Positions 1 through 10,200 of a DNA stretch of 64,000 nucleotides are shown one piece after another. The notes beneath the pieces are model-generated. The model did no database searches. It was not told where the DNA came from and worked only from the letters and a program-made list of their open reading frames with translations. Positions within the stretch are counted from its first letter, which is position 1. Each line of letters opens with the position of its first letter. Both the position numbers and the translations under genes were made by a program. Source of the DNA: Candidatus Zipacnadia bacterium (GTDB lineage Bacteria; Armatimonadota; Zipacnadia; Zipacnadales; UBA5352); assembly GCA_029820945.1 (NCBI GenBank), contig JALGUJ010000041.1:1-64000 (forward strand), written 5' to 3'.

Positions 1-172
<172 letters not shown>

Positions 173-193
173 TCAGTCCCTCCCTGGGAACCG

Positions 194-1144
194 TCACTCG
201 GTGAACACGACGGTCGTGACAGGCGGATCGGCGAACAGGCCGTCACCGGCAGCCGCGGCGACGAGTCCGGGCAAGTCGGCCTCGAGGTCGGCGAGGTCGG
301 GCAACTCCCAGCCCTCAGGGCGCTTGACCACGACATCGCCGACCATCTCCAGATCGCACGCGGTGCGCAGCCGCAGGCCCTCGCGCAGGAAGCGGCGGAT
401 CTTGTAGAGCGCCACCGTGGTCAGCAGGTCCTGCGCGCTCTCTGCCAGGCCGAAGGCGCGTATCTGCGACAGGTCGAGGTTGAAGTATGCGGCGATCGCG
501 TCGGCGGTGTACTCCTCGCGCGAGTAGGGGACGTGGCCGAAGCCCTTCGCCGTGTCGCCTTGGGGGTTGACCTCGTCCTTCTTCACGCCGCCGCTGGTGG
601 CCACGCGCACTCCGCTCGCCTCGATGAAGGCCGAGAGGCTGCGAGGCATCCGAAGGCGGCCGCCGGCGAGCTCCTTCTTCGCCAGGAACGCCCCGTGCAG
701 CAGGCAACTGCAGTCGTAGCGCATCAGGATCTTCGCCAGCAGGTGGAGGTCAACCGGCTTGGTGGCAAGGGCGTCCGTCTCTTCCTGCAGCGTCGAGAAG
801 AAGCTCTTGTCTTTGCTCTCAAGGATGTAGGGGCTGTTGAGTCGGTGGGCCTCCAGGATGGAGCTGGTGAGGAACTCGTCGTCCTGCTCGACGCGCACGT
901 AGGAGATCCCGTCCAGCGGCTCGACGACGTGCTCCGCGGCGTCATCCCAGCAGACGCCCTCCAGGCGGTTGGCCATCGACTGCGCGCTCTCGACGAGGAG
1001 CTGCTGGCCCTCACCCGTCTGGTAGACCGCCGCGCCCAGGTCAGGAAAGCCCGTCGGCTGGAAGCGACTGCCCTGCAGCGGCTGCAGTGGCACCTGCATC
1101 AGCAGACGGGGTTCATCAGAGAGACCATCCAGGTAGTCCGGCAT
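194..1144 (-). CDS. csb1: Csb1 (Cas7 backbone protein of type I-G CRISPR)
   Basis: The 316-residue product matches the GSU0053/Csb1 RAMP family, whose copies line the crRNA as the Cascade backbone. Typical family stretches are visible: an N-terminal QGSRFQPTGFPDLGAA segment, SAQSMANRLE, and a central RMPRSLSAFIEASGVR. The ATG at 1144 has a GGGAGGGG ribosome site 7-8 bases upstream. It lies 21 bp downstream of csx17 and 24 bp upstream of csb2, in the conserved cas3-csx17-csb1-csb2 order. Length is normal and no lesion is seen. Confidence 0.9.
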   Translation of the reverse strand: MPDYLDGLSDEPRLLMQVPLQPLQGSRFQPTGFPDLGAAVYQTGEGQQLLVESAQSMANRLEGVCWDDAAEHVVEPLDGISYVRVEQDDEFLTSSILEAHRLNSPYILESKDKSFFSTLQEETDALATKPVDLHLLAKILMRYDCSCLLHGAFLAKKELAGGRLRMPRSLSAFIEASGVRVATSGGVKKDEVNPQGDTAKGFGHVPYSREEYTADAIAAYFNLDLSQIRAFGLAESAQDLLTTVALYKIRRFLREGLRLRTACDLEMVGDVVVKRPEGWELPDLADLEADLPGLVAAAAGDGLFADPPVTTVVFTE

Positions 1145-1165
1145 CGCTATTCCCCTCCCGCGTCT

Positions 1166-3316
1166 CTATACGGCCTGCGGCTCCTGGCTCGGAAGCAGGA
1201 CGTGGTCGCACAGGGCCTCGACCGCCTGCTCCGAGATCGGGAACAGCAGGGCCGCTGCAATCCGACGTGACAGCTCCGGCGTCTCGGGCACGCCACCGAT
1301 CGCGACCGGGAGCCCCGACACGCGCAGCCGGTGCGCCGCGCGCTCGGTCGCCTCCAACATGCGCCCCGCGCGCACCAGGTGCGTGACCTCCGGGTCGTAG
1401 CGCAGCTCGACCGGCGTGGCGTCTGGCGAGCGCTGCAGCGCGTGCGGCAGGTGCGCGAGCTTCAGCAGGGCGTAGCTGGCCGGGATGACCGCGCGGCCCT
1501 CCTGAGGTGCACGCTCGCCCGGCCATACGGCGTTCAGGCCCCAGAGCAGGGCCTCCAGCCTGCCCTCGTCCGCCTCGCCGTAGATGAAGGCATCGATGTC
1601 GTCGAGGCGGGCGGGGCGCATCCCCGACAGCGGCAGGTCATCCGTGCCGAGGCGCTTGGCGTCCATGCACCGCCGCTGCAGCGCGGCCGTCATGTTCGAC
1701 ACCAGGTCACCGTGGCCCCACACCACCGACGCCTCGTCCATGCGCTCGGTGTTGAAGTGAGGGTAACGGCCCCAGTCCCGGAGCGGCACCATGTTCGCAC
1801 GCAGGGGGCCGACCTCGTCCTCGCCGCCGATCGATGCCAGTGCGAGTGCCAGGCAGAACTCGGGGCTGCGGTCGTCGCACGCTGGCACCCAACCGAAGCT
1901 GAGAGACGGCAGCGGCGACAGGCGGGAGTCCACGGTGGTCCGCGGGCTTCGGACCATGGCCTGTTCGGCGGCGCCCAGGGCGATCAGCACCTGCTGCCAG
2001 TGCGCGGGCGTGTCGTGGCGGCAGACGCCCATCATGGCGGACCTGATCCGCCGCAGCGCGCGCCCCATGCTCGCCGGGGTGATGTCGCGCCTGGCGACGC
2101 GCTCGAACGTCCCCAGCCAGTCATCGACCTCATCCAGCAGGCGCAGGCTGTCTGAGGGGCGGTCGGGCACTCGCCAGCGCTCGAGTGGGACGGCGATATA
2201 GGAGCGGCCGTTGCGCTCCAGGTAGCCGAACCGCTCGAAGGCACTGATGCCGCGATCAACGCCGAGCGTGGCAACGGCGCGCGCGAAGTCCACGCCGTCC
2301 CGTGCGCTCCTGCGACCAACTGACGCGCGTCCCTCGGCGAAGAGCGAAGCGACCTCACAGTAGCGCGCGGGGCGTTCCCATAGCGGCAGCCACGTTTCGG
2401 CGCGCCCCTTCGCCACGTCGCCCGCGGCTGCTGTGTCGTAGCCGGCGTCGGTGGTGCGCACTGCGAACGGGTAGCTGAGCAGACCCGGGCCACTCTCTGA
2501 CCGCCTCCGGGCCACGCTGCCCGAGAAGACCAGCGCGCCCTCCAGCATCAGGATGTAGTCCCACGGGTTGGTGACCGCGTCGCCGTCGTAGCCCGCCGCG
2601 GCGTTCGCGCCTCCCGCTCCGCCGGGGAGGAACTGGCCGACGGGCTTCGTCCCGCCGCTCACGCGCAGGCGATCGTGGGCGGGGACGTCGAGCAAGGCCG
2701 CCTCCAGCCAGCGCCGGCTGCGAGGCGCAGCCTCACCGCTGTCCGCCAGGATGACCTCGACGATCCGCTGCATGAAGTTGTTGGTGAACTCGAGCCGACC
2801 GTCATTGCCGCCGGTGCCCAGCAGGGGCGGGTAGGCCGGGCCGTCGTTCGTGAGCACGTACGCGGCGTCGAGCCAGGTCACGACCTCATCGGGCAGGGCT
2901 CCTCGGCAGACCAAGAGCAGGTGCTCCTTCTCGTCACCCTTCGGCGCCCCGTCGAGATCCAGCTCACCATGCACCGTGCGGCAGGCGTTGATGGTCTCCG
3001 CGTAGTGCGTGAGCCTCGGCGCCTCCGTGGCGCCAAGCGCGTCGATACCCGTCTTCCGGTCATTCGCGTAGAAGCCGCTGCCACCGTTCCACGGGGCCAC
3101 GAGCGGCGTGGGGCGGTACTCCTCGAGGAAGAACTCGAGCAGCGCGTCCACGTCGAGGCGCGAGCGCACGTGGAACAGGTCATCGTGCCACCAGCCACGG
3201 GCGTTCGTGTCGGCCTGCTCACTCACCAGCCGCAGCACGCCGAGGCCCTTGAGATAGTGGCCGAGCGGGGTCGGCGTGCAGCCGGGCAGGGCGATCTCGT
3301 GCAGTGGCTCAGACAT
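1166..3316 (-). CDS. csx17: Csx17 (Cas8g large subunit of type I-G CRISPR)
   Basis: This 716-residue protein is the large-subunit equivalent (Cas8u2/Cas8g) of type I-G Cascade, expected to help in target and PAM recognition. Recognisable family features near the N-terminus are ALPGCTPTPLGHYLKGLGVL, a GWWHDD motif, then EYRPTPLVAPWNGGSGFY. The frame is open further upstream, but the start is placed at the ATG at 3314-3316 because it overlaps the cas3 stop by 8 bp (stop TGA at 3309-3311), follows a GTGAGG ribosome site, and gives the conserved N-terminus; the extra upstream residues are an arginine-rich shadow of cas3. It is translationally coupled to cas3. Confidence 0.9.
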   Translation of the reverse strand: MSEPLHEIALPGCTPTPLGHYLKGLGVLRLVSEQADTNARGWWHDDLFHVRSRLDVDALLEFFLEEYRPTPLVAPWNGGSGFYANDRKTGIDALGATEAPRLTHYAETINACRTVHGELDLDGAPKGDEKEHLLLVCRGALPDEVVTWLDAAYVLTNDGPAYPPLLGTGGNDGRLEFTNNFMQRIVEVILADSGEAAPRSRRWLEAALLDVPAHDRLRVSGGTKPVGQFLPGGAGGANAAAGYDGDAVTNPWDYILMLEGALVFSGSVARRRSESGPGLLSYPFAVRTTDAGYDTAAAGDVAKGRAETWLPLWERPARYCEVASLFAEGRASVGRRSARDGVDFARAVATLGVDRGISAFERFGYLERNGRSYIAVPLERWRVPDRPSDSLRLLDEVDDWLGTFERVARRDITPASMGRALRRIRSAMMGVCRHDTPAHWQQVLIALGAAEQAMVRSPRTTVDSRLSPLPSLSFGWVPACDDRSPEFCLALALASIGGEDEVGPLRANMVPLRDWGRYPHFNTERMDEASVVWGHGDLVSNMTAALQRRCMDAKRLGTDDLPLSGMRPARLDDIDAFIYGEADEGRLEALLWGLNAVWPGERAPQEGRAVIPASYALLKLAHLPHALQRSPDATPVELRYDPEVTHLVRAGRMLEATERAAHRLRVSGLPVAIGGVPETPELSRRIAAALLFPISEQAVEALCDHVLLPSQEPQAV

Positions 3317-5714
3317 CGGCCTCACGCTCCTTCGCGCTGGCCCGCCAGTCAGCGACGCGGAGCAACGCCTCGAGGAAGGCCAGGCGGAACGGGCCGTACT
3401 GATCGCGCAGCGCAAGCGCCCGCTCCAGCCACGACGGCCCAGCTTCCGACAGCCCCAGCTCCATGACGGCGAGCGACAGCACCGTCTCCGGGACCTCGGT
3501 GCCATCGGCCAGCGTCACCGCGGGCAGCACGTCGCCCTCCCACACGCCGCGCGCGAACCGGCCACCGTCGTCGGGATGGCGCTCGCCCGGCAGCGACCTG
3601 ATCGACATGCGCACCTTGCCATGGTGGCTCGCGACCAGGTAGGCAGGCAGGTCGCCGACGTCGTGCTGCACCATCGCCAGCGCCGAGGCCAGCTCATGCC
3701 GGAAGTGCGGGCGCTCGGTTCCGTCGCCGCGCCCGAAGTGCTCGGACTTCGCCCACGGGCCGTCATCACGACGGGGATCGTCCTCCGGCAGGCCCGCAAC
3801 CAGCAACTGCTGGAAGTAGGGATGCGCCTTGCCCAGGTCATGCCACTGTGCCGCCACCCGCAGCAAGTCGGCGGATGCATCGTCGAGCGACAGGCTCTCG
3901 ATGAGCTCCTCAACCTCGGCCCTCACGTCCGCCAGATGCTCTCTGAGGGATACCATGCGGGGGGCCGCGCTGAAGTGGTCGTCGTCGTAGGCCTCGGTCT
4001 CGACTTCGTCGGGCGCCATCGTCTCTACCAGCGGCACAGCATCGCTGCTCTCGGACCACCAGCCAAGCTCGGGATCATATCCGCCCGCGGACGCATCCAC
4101 CAGCACCACCATGCCCGGGCGCAGTCGGTCCACCGCCACCCATCTGTCATCGAGGCCGTCCCACACCAGGGGCCGCGGGGCTTCACGGTCGCGGATCGTG
4201 TCCGTGAAGCCCTCGAAGTATCGCATCCTCACGGAGCACAGCTCGTCGGGCACTGGCGCGGGCCGCGTCTCGTCCTCGAGATCGCGCCACGCCACGCTCA
4301 CGTCCAGATCATCCACCTCGCGGATGTACGGCGACACGTCAACGTCGTTGCCCGCGAGGTCCGGCGTCGTGTCGAACAGCTCCACCAGGTCGCGCCGCCG
4401 AAGCACCTGCGTGGGCCTCGATGGCGTCGGATCGTCCACCTCTCGCACCGACGCGATGCCGACGTCATTTAGCCCCGAGAGCAAGTCCCGCGCGAGGCCG
4501 AGGGTGTCCTCGTCATAGGGACCGAAGTCAGTCTCCAGGTCCACCCAGTAGACCCGGCTCGCATCGGCTCCGGCCCACTCACCGCGCCGGTTGCAGCGCC
4601 CGAAGCGCTGCACGAGCGACGACCAGGGCGCGACTTCGGTGAACAGAGTGCGCGCAGAGAGATCGACGCCCGCCTCGATCGCCTGCGTGGCGACCACGAT
4701 GCGCCCGCCGTCGGGCACGTCGGTGGCGAGGCGCTCCTCGATGCGCCGTCGCTCCGCCGGCCTGAACCGCGAGTGGACGAGGAGCAGCTCGGTCTCGGCC
4801 GAGTCCTGCCGTTCCTGCAGCGCCACCGTCAGGTCCTGCGCGCGGCGCACCTGGTTCAGCACCACGAGCGTGACACTGCCCGGCTCATGCGCCTGTAGCA
4901 CCGCCTCGGCCAGCGTCTGCGAGTAGTCACGCTTCGTGCTGCCGGACAGGGACAGGTCGAGGGCTTCCAGGGCTTTCACCGCGGACACACGCCGTGACAG
5001 TTCCGGATGTCCCAGGTCCTCAGGCGTCAGCGAGAGCCCATGCGCATCGAGCTCGTCGGCCGCTGGCGCGTCCACAGTGCTTAGGTCCTCAGTGCGCAGC
5101 GTCGCCGACATCCACAGCGAACTGGCCGGGCCGCTACCGCCGAGCACTTCCCGGAACGCCTGCAGTTGTGAGGTCGTGGGCAAGCCTGGGCCCATGAGCT
5201 GGACCTCATCCAGCACCCACAGGCAGTCGCTGTTCAGCAGCCCGAAGTGCACGGGCCACCGATAGCGGCTCATCGAGTAGCCGCGATTGAGGGCGCGCGA
5301 CAAGAGCTGGTCCTGGGTGCCCACGAGGATGGCCTCAGCCTCGGGCCAGGTGTCCCAGCCCATCTCGACCTCGCCACCCATGAGCTGGTAGACGCCCACC
5401 TTGCCCGGCTGGCCGGGCCGTTCGGCGAGAAGGTCGAGGCTGGAGAGCCACCCGCGAGCGTTGCGGACCGTCTGCTCGACCAGCACGCGCATGGGCAGGC
5501 AGTAGACGAGGCGCCGGGGCGTGGTAGCGCGTACGTCGAGGTCGGGATGGTGACGGCGCCGCCAGAGCCAGCCAAGGATAGCGGCCGCCGTCTTCCCGGA
5601 CCCCGTGGGAGCATCGAGGAGCCAGGGAAGCGCGTCACGTCCTGCGAGCTCGCGTTGGTACGGGAACGGTTCGAGGTCGCCAGTGGCGTGCCCGAAGAAG
5701 GTATCGAAGTCCAT
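3309..5714 (-). CDS. cas3: Cas3 helicase-nuclease, type I-G (C-terminal HD domain)
   Basis: The 801-residue protein is the ssDNA nuclease-helicase recruited by Cascade to shred targets. The SF2 helicase core comes first: Walker A APTGSGKTAAA near residue 37, motif II as DEVQ, and the motif VI region VQRFGRCNRRGEW. The HD nuclease lies C-terminally (QWHDLGKAHPYF, with later histidines such as FRHELASAL and ASHHGKVRMS), which is the domain order of the I-G/I-U subtype and the reverse of most Cas3 proteins. The ATG is preceded by AAGGGGGAG. It is first in the operon, so the operon promoter should lie in the region 5715-6120. No damaging lesion is seen. Confidence 0.9.
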   Translation of the reverse strand: MDFDTFFGHATGDLEPFPYQRELAGRDALPWLLDAPTGSGKTAAAILGWLWRRRHHPDLDVRATTPRRLVYCLPMRVLVEQTVRNARGWLSSLDLLAERPGQPGKVGVYQLMGGEVEMGWDTWPEAEAILVGTQDQLLSRALNRGYSMSRYRWPVHFGLLNSDCLWVLDEVQLMGPGLPTTSQLQAFREVLGGSGPASSLWMSATLRTEDLSTVDAPAADELDAHGLSLTPEDLGHPELSRRVSAVKALEALDLSLSGSTKRDYSQTLAEAVLQAHEPGSVTLVVLNQVRRAQDLTVALQERQDSAETELLLVHSRFRPAERRRIEERLATDVPDGGRIVVATQAIEAGVDLSARTLFTEVAPWSSLVQRFGRCNRRGEWAGADASRVYWVDLETDFGPYDEDTLGLARDLLSGLNDVGIASVREVDDPTPSRPTQVLRRRDLVELFDTTPDLAGNDVDVSPYIREVDDLDVSVAWRDLEDETRPAPVPDELCSVRMRYFEGFTDTIRDREAPRPLVWDGLDDRWVAVDRLRPGMVVLVDASAGGYDPELGWWSESSDAVPLVETMAPDEVETEAYDDDHFSAAPRMVSLREHLADVRAEVEELIESLSLDDASADLLRVAAQWHDLGKAHPYFQQLLVAGLPEDDPRRDDGPWAKSEHFGRGDGTERPHFRHELASALAMVQHDVGDLPAYLVASHHGKVRMSIRSLPGERHPDDGGRFARGVWEGDVLPAVTLADGTEVPETVLSLAVMELGLSEAGPSWLERALALRDQYGPFRLAFLEALLRVADWRASAKEREADV

Positions 5715-6120
5715 GGGCTCCCCCTTCTGCAGACGACTCGGTCCCCGCGTTGCAGACCCCGCTAGGCCCAGCAGTCACCAATTCGCTGATGAGGCAGGGA
5801 TCACCTCTTGGCGATGTTGTCCGGGTCGTGTCGAACCACTGGAGGGCGGCCACACAAGACCGCGATCTCTCATAGCCACGGAGGGCGGCGAGGAGTAGTC
5901 AGCGCCCCGACAGGCGCCTGCTGGCATTGGCCGCAGGTCGGGGACCCTCACCAGGGGGCGCGGCCCGGCAGCGGCGTTCCTCGCGCAGCGGAGAGCCCAT
6001 CGCTGGACTCGACCCGACGGCAGAGAGCCAGCACTCGCGGCAGTCACTCGCCGCTCTCGTGTGCCGTGCACCAGATGGCCATGGCCGAGAGTTGGGTACT
6101 GCGCCGCCCATGTCTCGTTG
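5715..6120. other. intergenic stretch upstream of cas3
   Basis: These 406 bases separate the cas3 start from the stop of the recombinase gene, both on the minus strand. I see no convincing gene, CRISPR repeat array or tRNA. Open frames here are arginine/proline-rich and lack ribosome sites. The cas operon promoter is presumably in the part next to 5714, but I cannot point to clear -10/-35 boxes. Confidence 0.5.
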
Positions 6121-6888
6121 TCACGTCTTCTCCTCCAGATGGCGCGCAAGGGCTTCCCGCACCTCAGGCGGCAACGCGGCCAGCACCTGCGCGGCAAGAT
6201 CATCGGCCTGGGAGGGCTCCTCCGGCTCGGCCTCGACATCGGGCACGGCGTCAACAGCCTGTGCCACGTCCTCTACCAGCACCTCGGTGTAGATCTGCGT
6301 TGTGCTGACGTTGGCGTGCCCCAGAAACTCCTGGACGGGCCGAACGTCGCCGACCGCTCGCAGCATGCGGGTGGCGGCGGTGTGCCGGAGCACGTGGGGG
6401 CTGACACGTTTCTCGATGCCGGCTCTCGCTGCGAGCCGTGAAACTAGCGCCCGCACGTAGGACGGGTTCAGCGGCCTACCCGGCGTCAACTCAGTGACCG
6501 TCAGTACCTCCGAGAAGCCCTTGCGAGTCGCCACAGGGTGTACGTTGCGGCCGCGGGAGATGGTGCAGAACACGTACCCGTTGCCGATGCCGAGTTCGCC
6601 CCGACGCGCCAACCACGTCTCCACGGTTTCGGTGGTGTGGTCCGGCAGCGGGACGGTACGGTCTACGCCTCCCTTGCCGTCGCGGACGTCCACCACGAGT
6701 CGTCCGTCCTCACGGCGCAGGTCCTTCGTCCGCAGACCCACTACCTCGGAGATGCGCAGGCCGCCGTACGCCATTGCCTTGAGCATCGCCTTGTTGCGGA
6801 GGCCGACCGGCGTCTGAACGTTGGGTTGCCGCAAGAGCGCGTAGAGCTCATCATCGGTGAGAACGCGCGGAAGACGCCTGCTGGCCAT
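6121..6888 (-). CDS. short tyrosine recombinase / integrase (catalytic domain only)
   Basis: The 255-residue product is a tyrosine recombinase that cuts and rejoins DNA through a 3'-phosphotyrosine. The catalytic set is complete: arginine in GGLRISE, lysine in DGKGGVDRT, the HVLRHTAAT box, and LGHANVSTTQIY with the final histidine and nucleophilic tyrosine. It starts at the linker before the catalytic domain (RRLPRVLTDDELYAL), so the N-terminal SAM-like core-binding domain of XerC/XerD is missing; an acidic tail follows the tyrosine. The ATG has AGAGAGGTG upstream. An 11-bp inverted repeat lies 14 bp upstream of the start. It may be a stand-alone mobile-element recombinase or a remnant of a longer one. 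Confidence 0.85.
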   Translation of the reverse strand: MASRRLPRVLTDDELYALLRQPNVQTPVGLRNKAMLKAMAYGGLRISEVVGLRTKDLRREDGRLVVDVRDGKGGVDRTVPLPDHTTETVETWLARRGELGIGNGYVFCTISRGRNVHPVATRKGFSEVLTVTELTPGRPLNPSYVRALVSRLAARAGIEKRVSPHVLRHTAATRMLRAVGDVRPVQEFLGHANVSTTQIYTEVLVEDVAQAVDAVPDVEAEPEEPSQADDLAAQVLAALPPEVREALARHLEEKT

Positions 6889-7222
6889 CCCTGCACCTCT
6901 CTGATAGCGTTTCTTCTGGTTATCACCACCAATCCAGCGGTGTCAACCATAGACATGAAAAACGCTATCAAGAATGCGGATTCCGGCGGCCAGTCTGCGG
7001 GGCGGGAAAGCGGCCCAGACAGGTGCACAAGAGGCCTTACCGGTCCGCAGTCCTCCACGCGTGGGTGCCCTATGTCTGGATGACGGCCGCACGCCTCCGG
7101 AGGACATTCGGGAGGCTGGGCGGAACCGCACTGCTGGAGCGCGCAGGGCAAGGGCCACGGCCTTAGGCCGGAGTGATGGCAGCGTCCGGTGAAGCGACCG
7201 AAGTCGCAGGGGAACGCGGCGA
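6889..7222. other. divergent intergenic region between recombinase and helicase-PLD gene
   Basis: This stretch of 334 bases lies between divergently transcribed genes and should hold both promoters. It is locally AT-richer near the recombinase start and contains the inverted repeat at 6902-6970. The remainder (about 6971-7222) is GC-rich and shows no gene I can support. Confidence 0.5.
6902..6970. promoter_or_regulatory. inverted repeat TGATAGCGTTT / AAACGCTATCA upstream of recombinase
   Basis: TGATAGCGTTT at 6902-6912 is repeated as its exact reverse complement at 6960-6970, 47 bases apart, and a further partial arm GGTTATCA lies at 6918-6925. The element begins 14 bases upstream of the recombinase start codon. 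Paired arms of about 11 bp are the size of recombinase core-binding arms or of an autoregulatory operator, but the 47-base spacing is too long for a dif-type core. Function is inference. Confidence 0.45.
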
Positions 7223-10200
7223 ATGTCACGGGAATCGCTGGCCCAGATGGTCGGCGCACTGGCGAAGGAGATAAGGGCGGTTCGGGACAGGCGTGGCCGA
7301 ACCGAACTGACCGTGCTCGACGGCAGGTTCTGCGGTCGATCCGGCGAGCTGTACCTCTACGCATTCCGGCTTGACGAGGAGCGGGTTCTCCGCGAGGACT
7401 CTCCGGTCCAGGTGCGTGTCGGCGACGAGCAGCTCGACGGCATGCTGGTGTCGTGGCAGGACAACGAGCTGGTCATCGGTGTCAGCGTCGATCTGGGCGA
7501 GCGCGTCGACCATGCCCGGCTGGTGACCGATGACGCCTTCCTCCTCGAGAGGCTCCACGAAGTGCTCACCGACATTCTCCGCGGCAGGGCCAGCGACTTC
7601 AGCGAGCTAAAGGCTTCACAGGCGATCGGGGACGCGCCGGCACGGTCGAGTGATGCCGCCCCGACTGCATCTGTGCTCTCAGGTGAGCACCCCCTCAACG
7701 ACGCCCAACAGCGGGCAGTCGGGCGGGCCTTGGGCAGCGAGGTGACTTACATCTGGGGGCCTCCCGGGACCGGGAAGACTACGGTGCTGGCACGGATCGT
7801 GGAAGCACTCTACCTCGCGGGACACCGCGTGCTCGTCGTGTCTAACATGAACGTGGCCGTAGACACGCTGCTTGAGAAGATCGCGGATCGTCTCGCGGCT
7901 CAGGGAGATGCGGGATTGCTCGCCGGGCGCGTGTTGCGGCTCGGTGCGCTCGTGAAGGATGAGCTCCGCGACCGGCATGGCGAGCACGTGGACCTGGAGA
8001 GGGTGGTCGAGAGGCTCAGTGCCGGGCTCGCCGCTGAGCGTGATCGGCTTCAAGCCCGACTCCAGGAACTGCAGCAGGAGGAGGAACGCCTGAGCGCCGC
8101 ACTCAGCATCCATGAGCGGCACCTAAAGCTACAGGAGCACGCTCACGCGGCCAGCCGGCGCCTCGCAGCTGTCCGGGAGCGCGAGCAGATGCTCACAACA
8201 GCGGCGGGCGACGCGACTGCGCGCATCGATGATCTGCTCTCGGCTGTCGAGCGGGCTGAGCGCATGAACGCCGTCGTGCGGTTCCTCCATGGCCTGAAGC
8301 CAGAGCGGATGCGGGCAGAGCTTTCTCTTCTGCAGTCGCAGCGCAGCCAAGCGATCGTGGCCCTGGACCAACTCCGGGGCGAGATCCCACCGCTGCAGGC
8401 CGAGGTGACGCAGCGGCGCGACTCACTGCATGAACTGGCCGACCAAGTGCGAGACCTTCCGCCCCATCAGCAGTGCGTGGCCGAGCTTCAGGAGTCCCGC
8501 GGGAGCATCGCTCGTGCACAGCAGCGCCTCAAGCAGATCGAGGAGCAGTTGGCACAGGTCCAGGAGCGGCTGGTTCGGGAATGTGCGGTGCTCGCCACGA
8601 CCGTCTATCAGGTCTACCTGCGGGCCGAGATCAAGGGACTCTTCGATGTCGTGGTCATCGATGAGGCGTCGATGCTGACGCCGCCTCTCGTGTACTATGC
8701 GGCCGGGCGTGCCCGGAGCCGCGTGATCGTGGCCGGCGATTTCCGCCAGCTCCCTCCCATCGTGGTAACCAGGGACGAGGAGGCGCTGGCGTGGCTGAAG
8801 ACGGACGTCTTCGCCCTGGCGGGGATCAAGGACGCTGTCCAGAGCGGACGTCGGCCGGCTTCGCTCGTCAGCCTCAGCGTGCAATACCGAATGCGCCAGG
8901 CCCTGTGCGGACTCGTCAGTTCGTTCTTCTATGAACCCGATAACCACCTCGAGGCCCACGCCAGCGTCAAAGAGGAAAGCGCGCACGCCCTGTTGGGCGA
9001 AGGTGCCCTCTGCTACGTAGACACCTCGCGCTGGCAGCCATGGGCGGCGTATGAGGCCAGCGCCGGCGGCTGCTACAACATCATCCATGCCCTGGTCGCC
9101 TCAGAGATCATGGCCGTCCTGGGAGAATCAGGCGCTGCAGCCTCCGGCCAGCTTGACCTCGCCCTCATGACCCAGTTCAGGGCGCAGCGGCAGCTGATGA
9201 ACGCGCTTCTGCAGGATCAGAGGCGGGAAGCACCCTGCCGCCTGGCCAGTACCGTGCACGCATTCCAGGGCAATGAGAAGGGGGCGGTGGTCCTTGAGTT
9301 GACCCAGTCGCAGGGCCTCGGCAGACCATGGGGCTGGATCACAGCCAAGAGCCGCGACGACGAGGGGGCCAGGCTCCTGAATGTGGCACTCAGCCGCGCG
9401 AGGCATAATGTCATCCTCGTCGCGAACTTCCAGTACCTCAGCGCCAAGCTGCCGAGGACGGCCATCGCCCGGCAGGTGCTGGATTACTTTGTCGAGCATG
9501 GCACCGAGTTGCCAGGAGAGTGGTTCTACCCCAAGTCTGTCCCCACAGACATCGCCCGGCTGCGCCCAGACGCCGGTAGCGGCTTCCCCCTGGATGATGC
9601 GGTCGTAACGGCATTCGACGAGAAGACATTCTACCCGGCGTTCATCAGGGATCTGGGCGGCGCTGAGCAGTTCATCGTGATCTTCTCGCCCTACCTGACC
9701 GAGGTCCGCACGGCGACCTTGGTTGACCTGCTGCGTGAGAGAGTCGGTTGCGGCATTCTAGTGCGCGTGGTCACGGAGCTGGGGGAAGGCCTGTGGGCGG
9801 CTGAGACGCGCGAGGGAATCGATGCACTCCGCGGCTGCGGCCTGACAGTGGACACCAGGCGCAAGATGCACGAGAAGATCGCGATCATCGATGGTGCGGT
9901 GCTCTGGCATGGCTCGCTGAACATCCTGTCGCACAGTGGCAAGACGACGGAGAGCATGCTGCGCATTCCGGGCGAGGAGGCCTGCATGGCCCTCGCCATG
10001 TCCGTCTCCACACCACGCGTCCAAGCGCAGTTGCGCGTCGGCGACTGGAGCGGCTTCACCCAGGCGGAGAACCCGCCATGCCCGAAGTGCGGCTCGACTA
10101 CCACTCTGGTCAGAGGGAGACGGGGTGTGTTCTTCTCGTGCAACGGATGCAGGGAGACGGTCGACGTCCGGGCGGCCAGCCGGCTTCTTCGTGAGGACGA

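Noticed and set aside
5775-6254. A 159-codon minus-strand frame overlapping the recombinase 3' end
   Set aside because: Pro/Arg/Cys-rich and mostly within the recombinase gene in another frame; no ribosome site.
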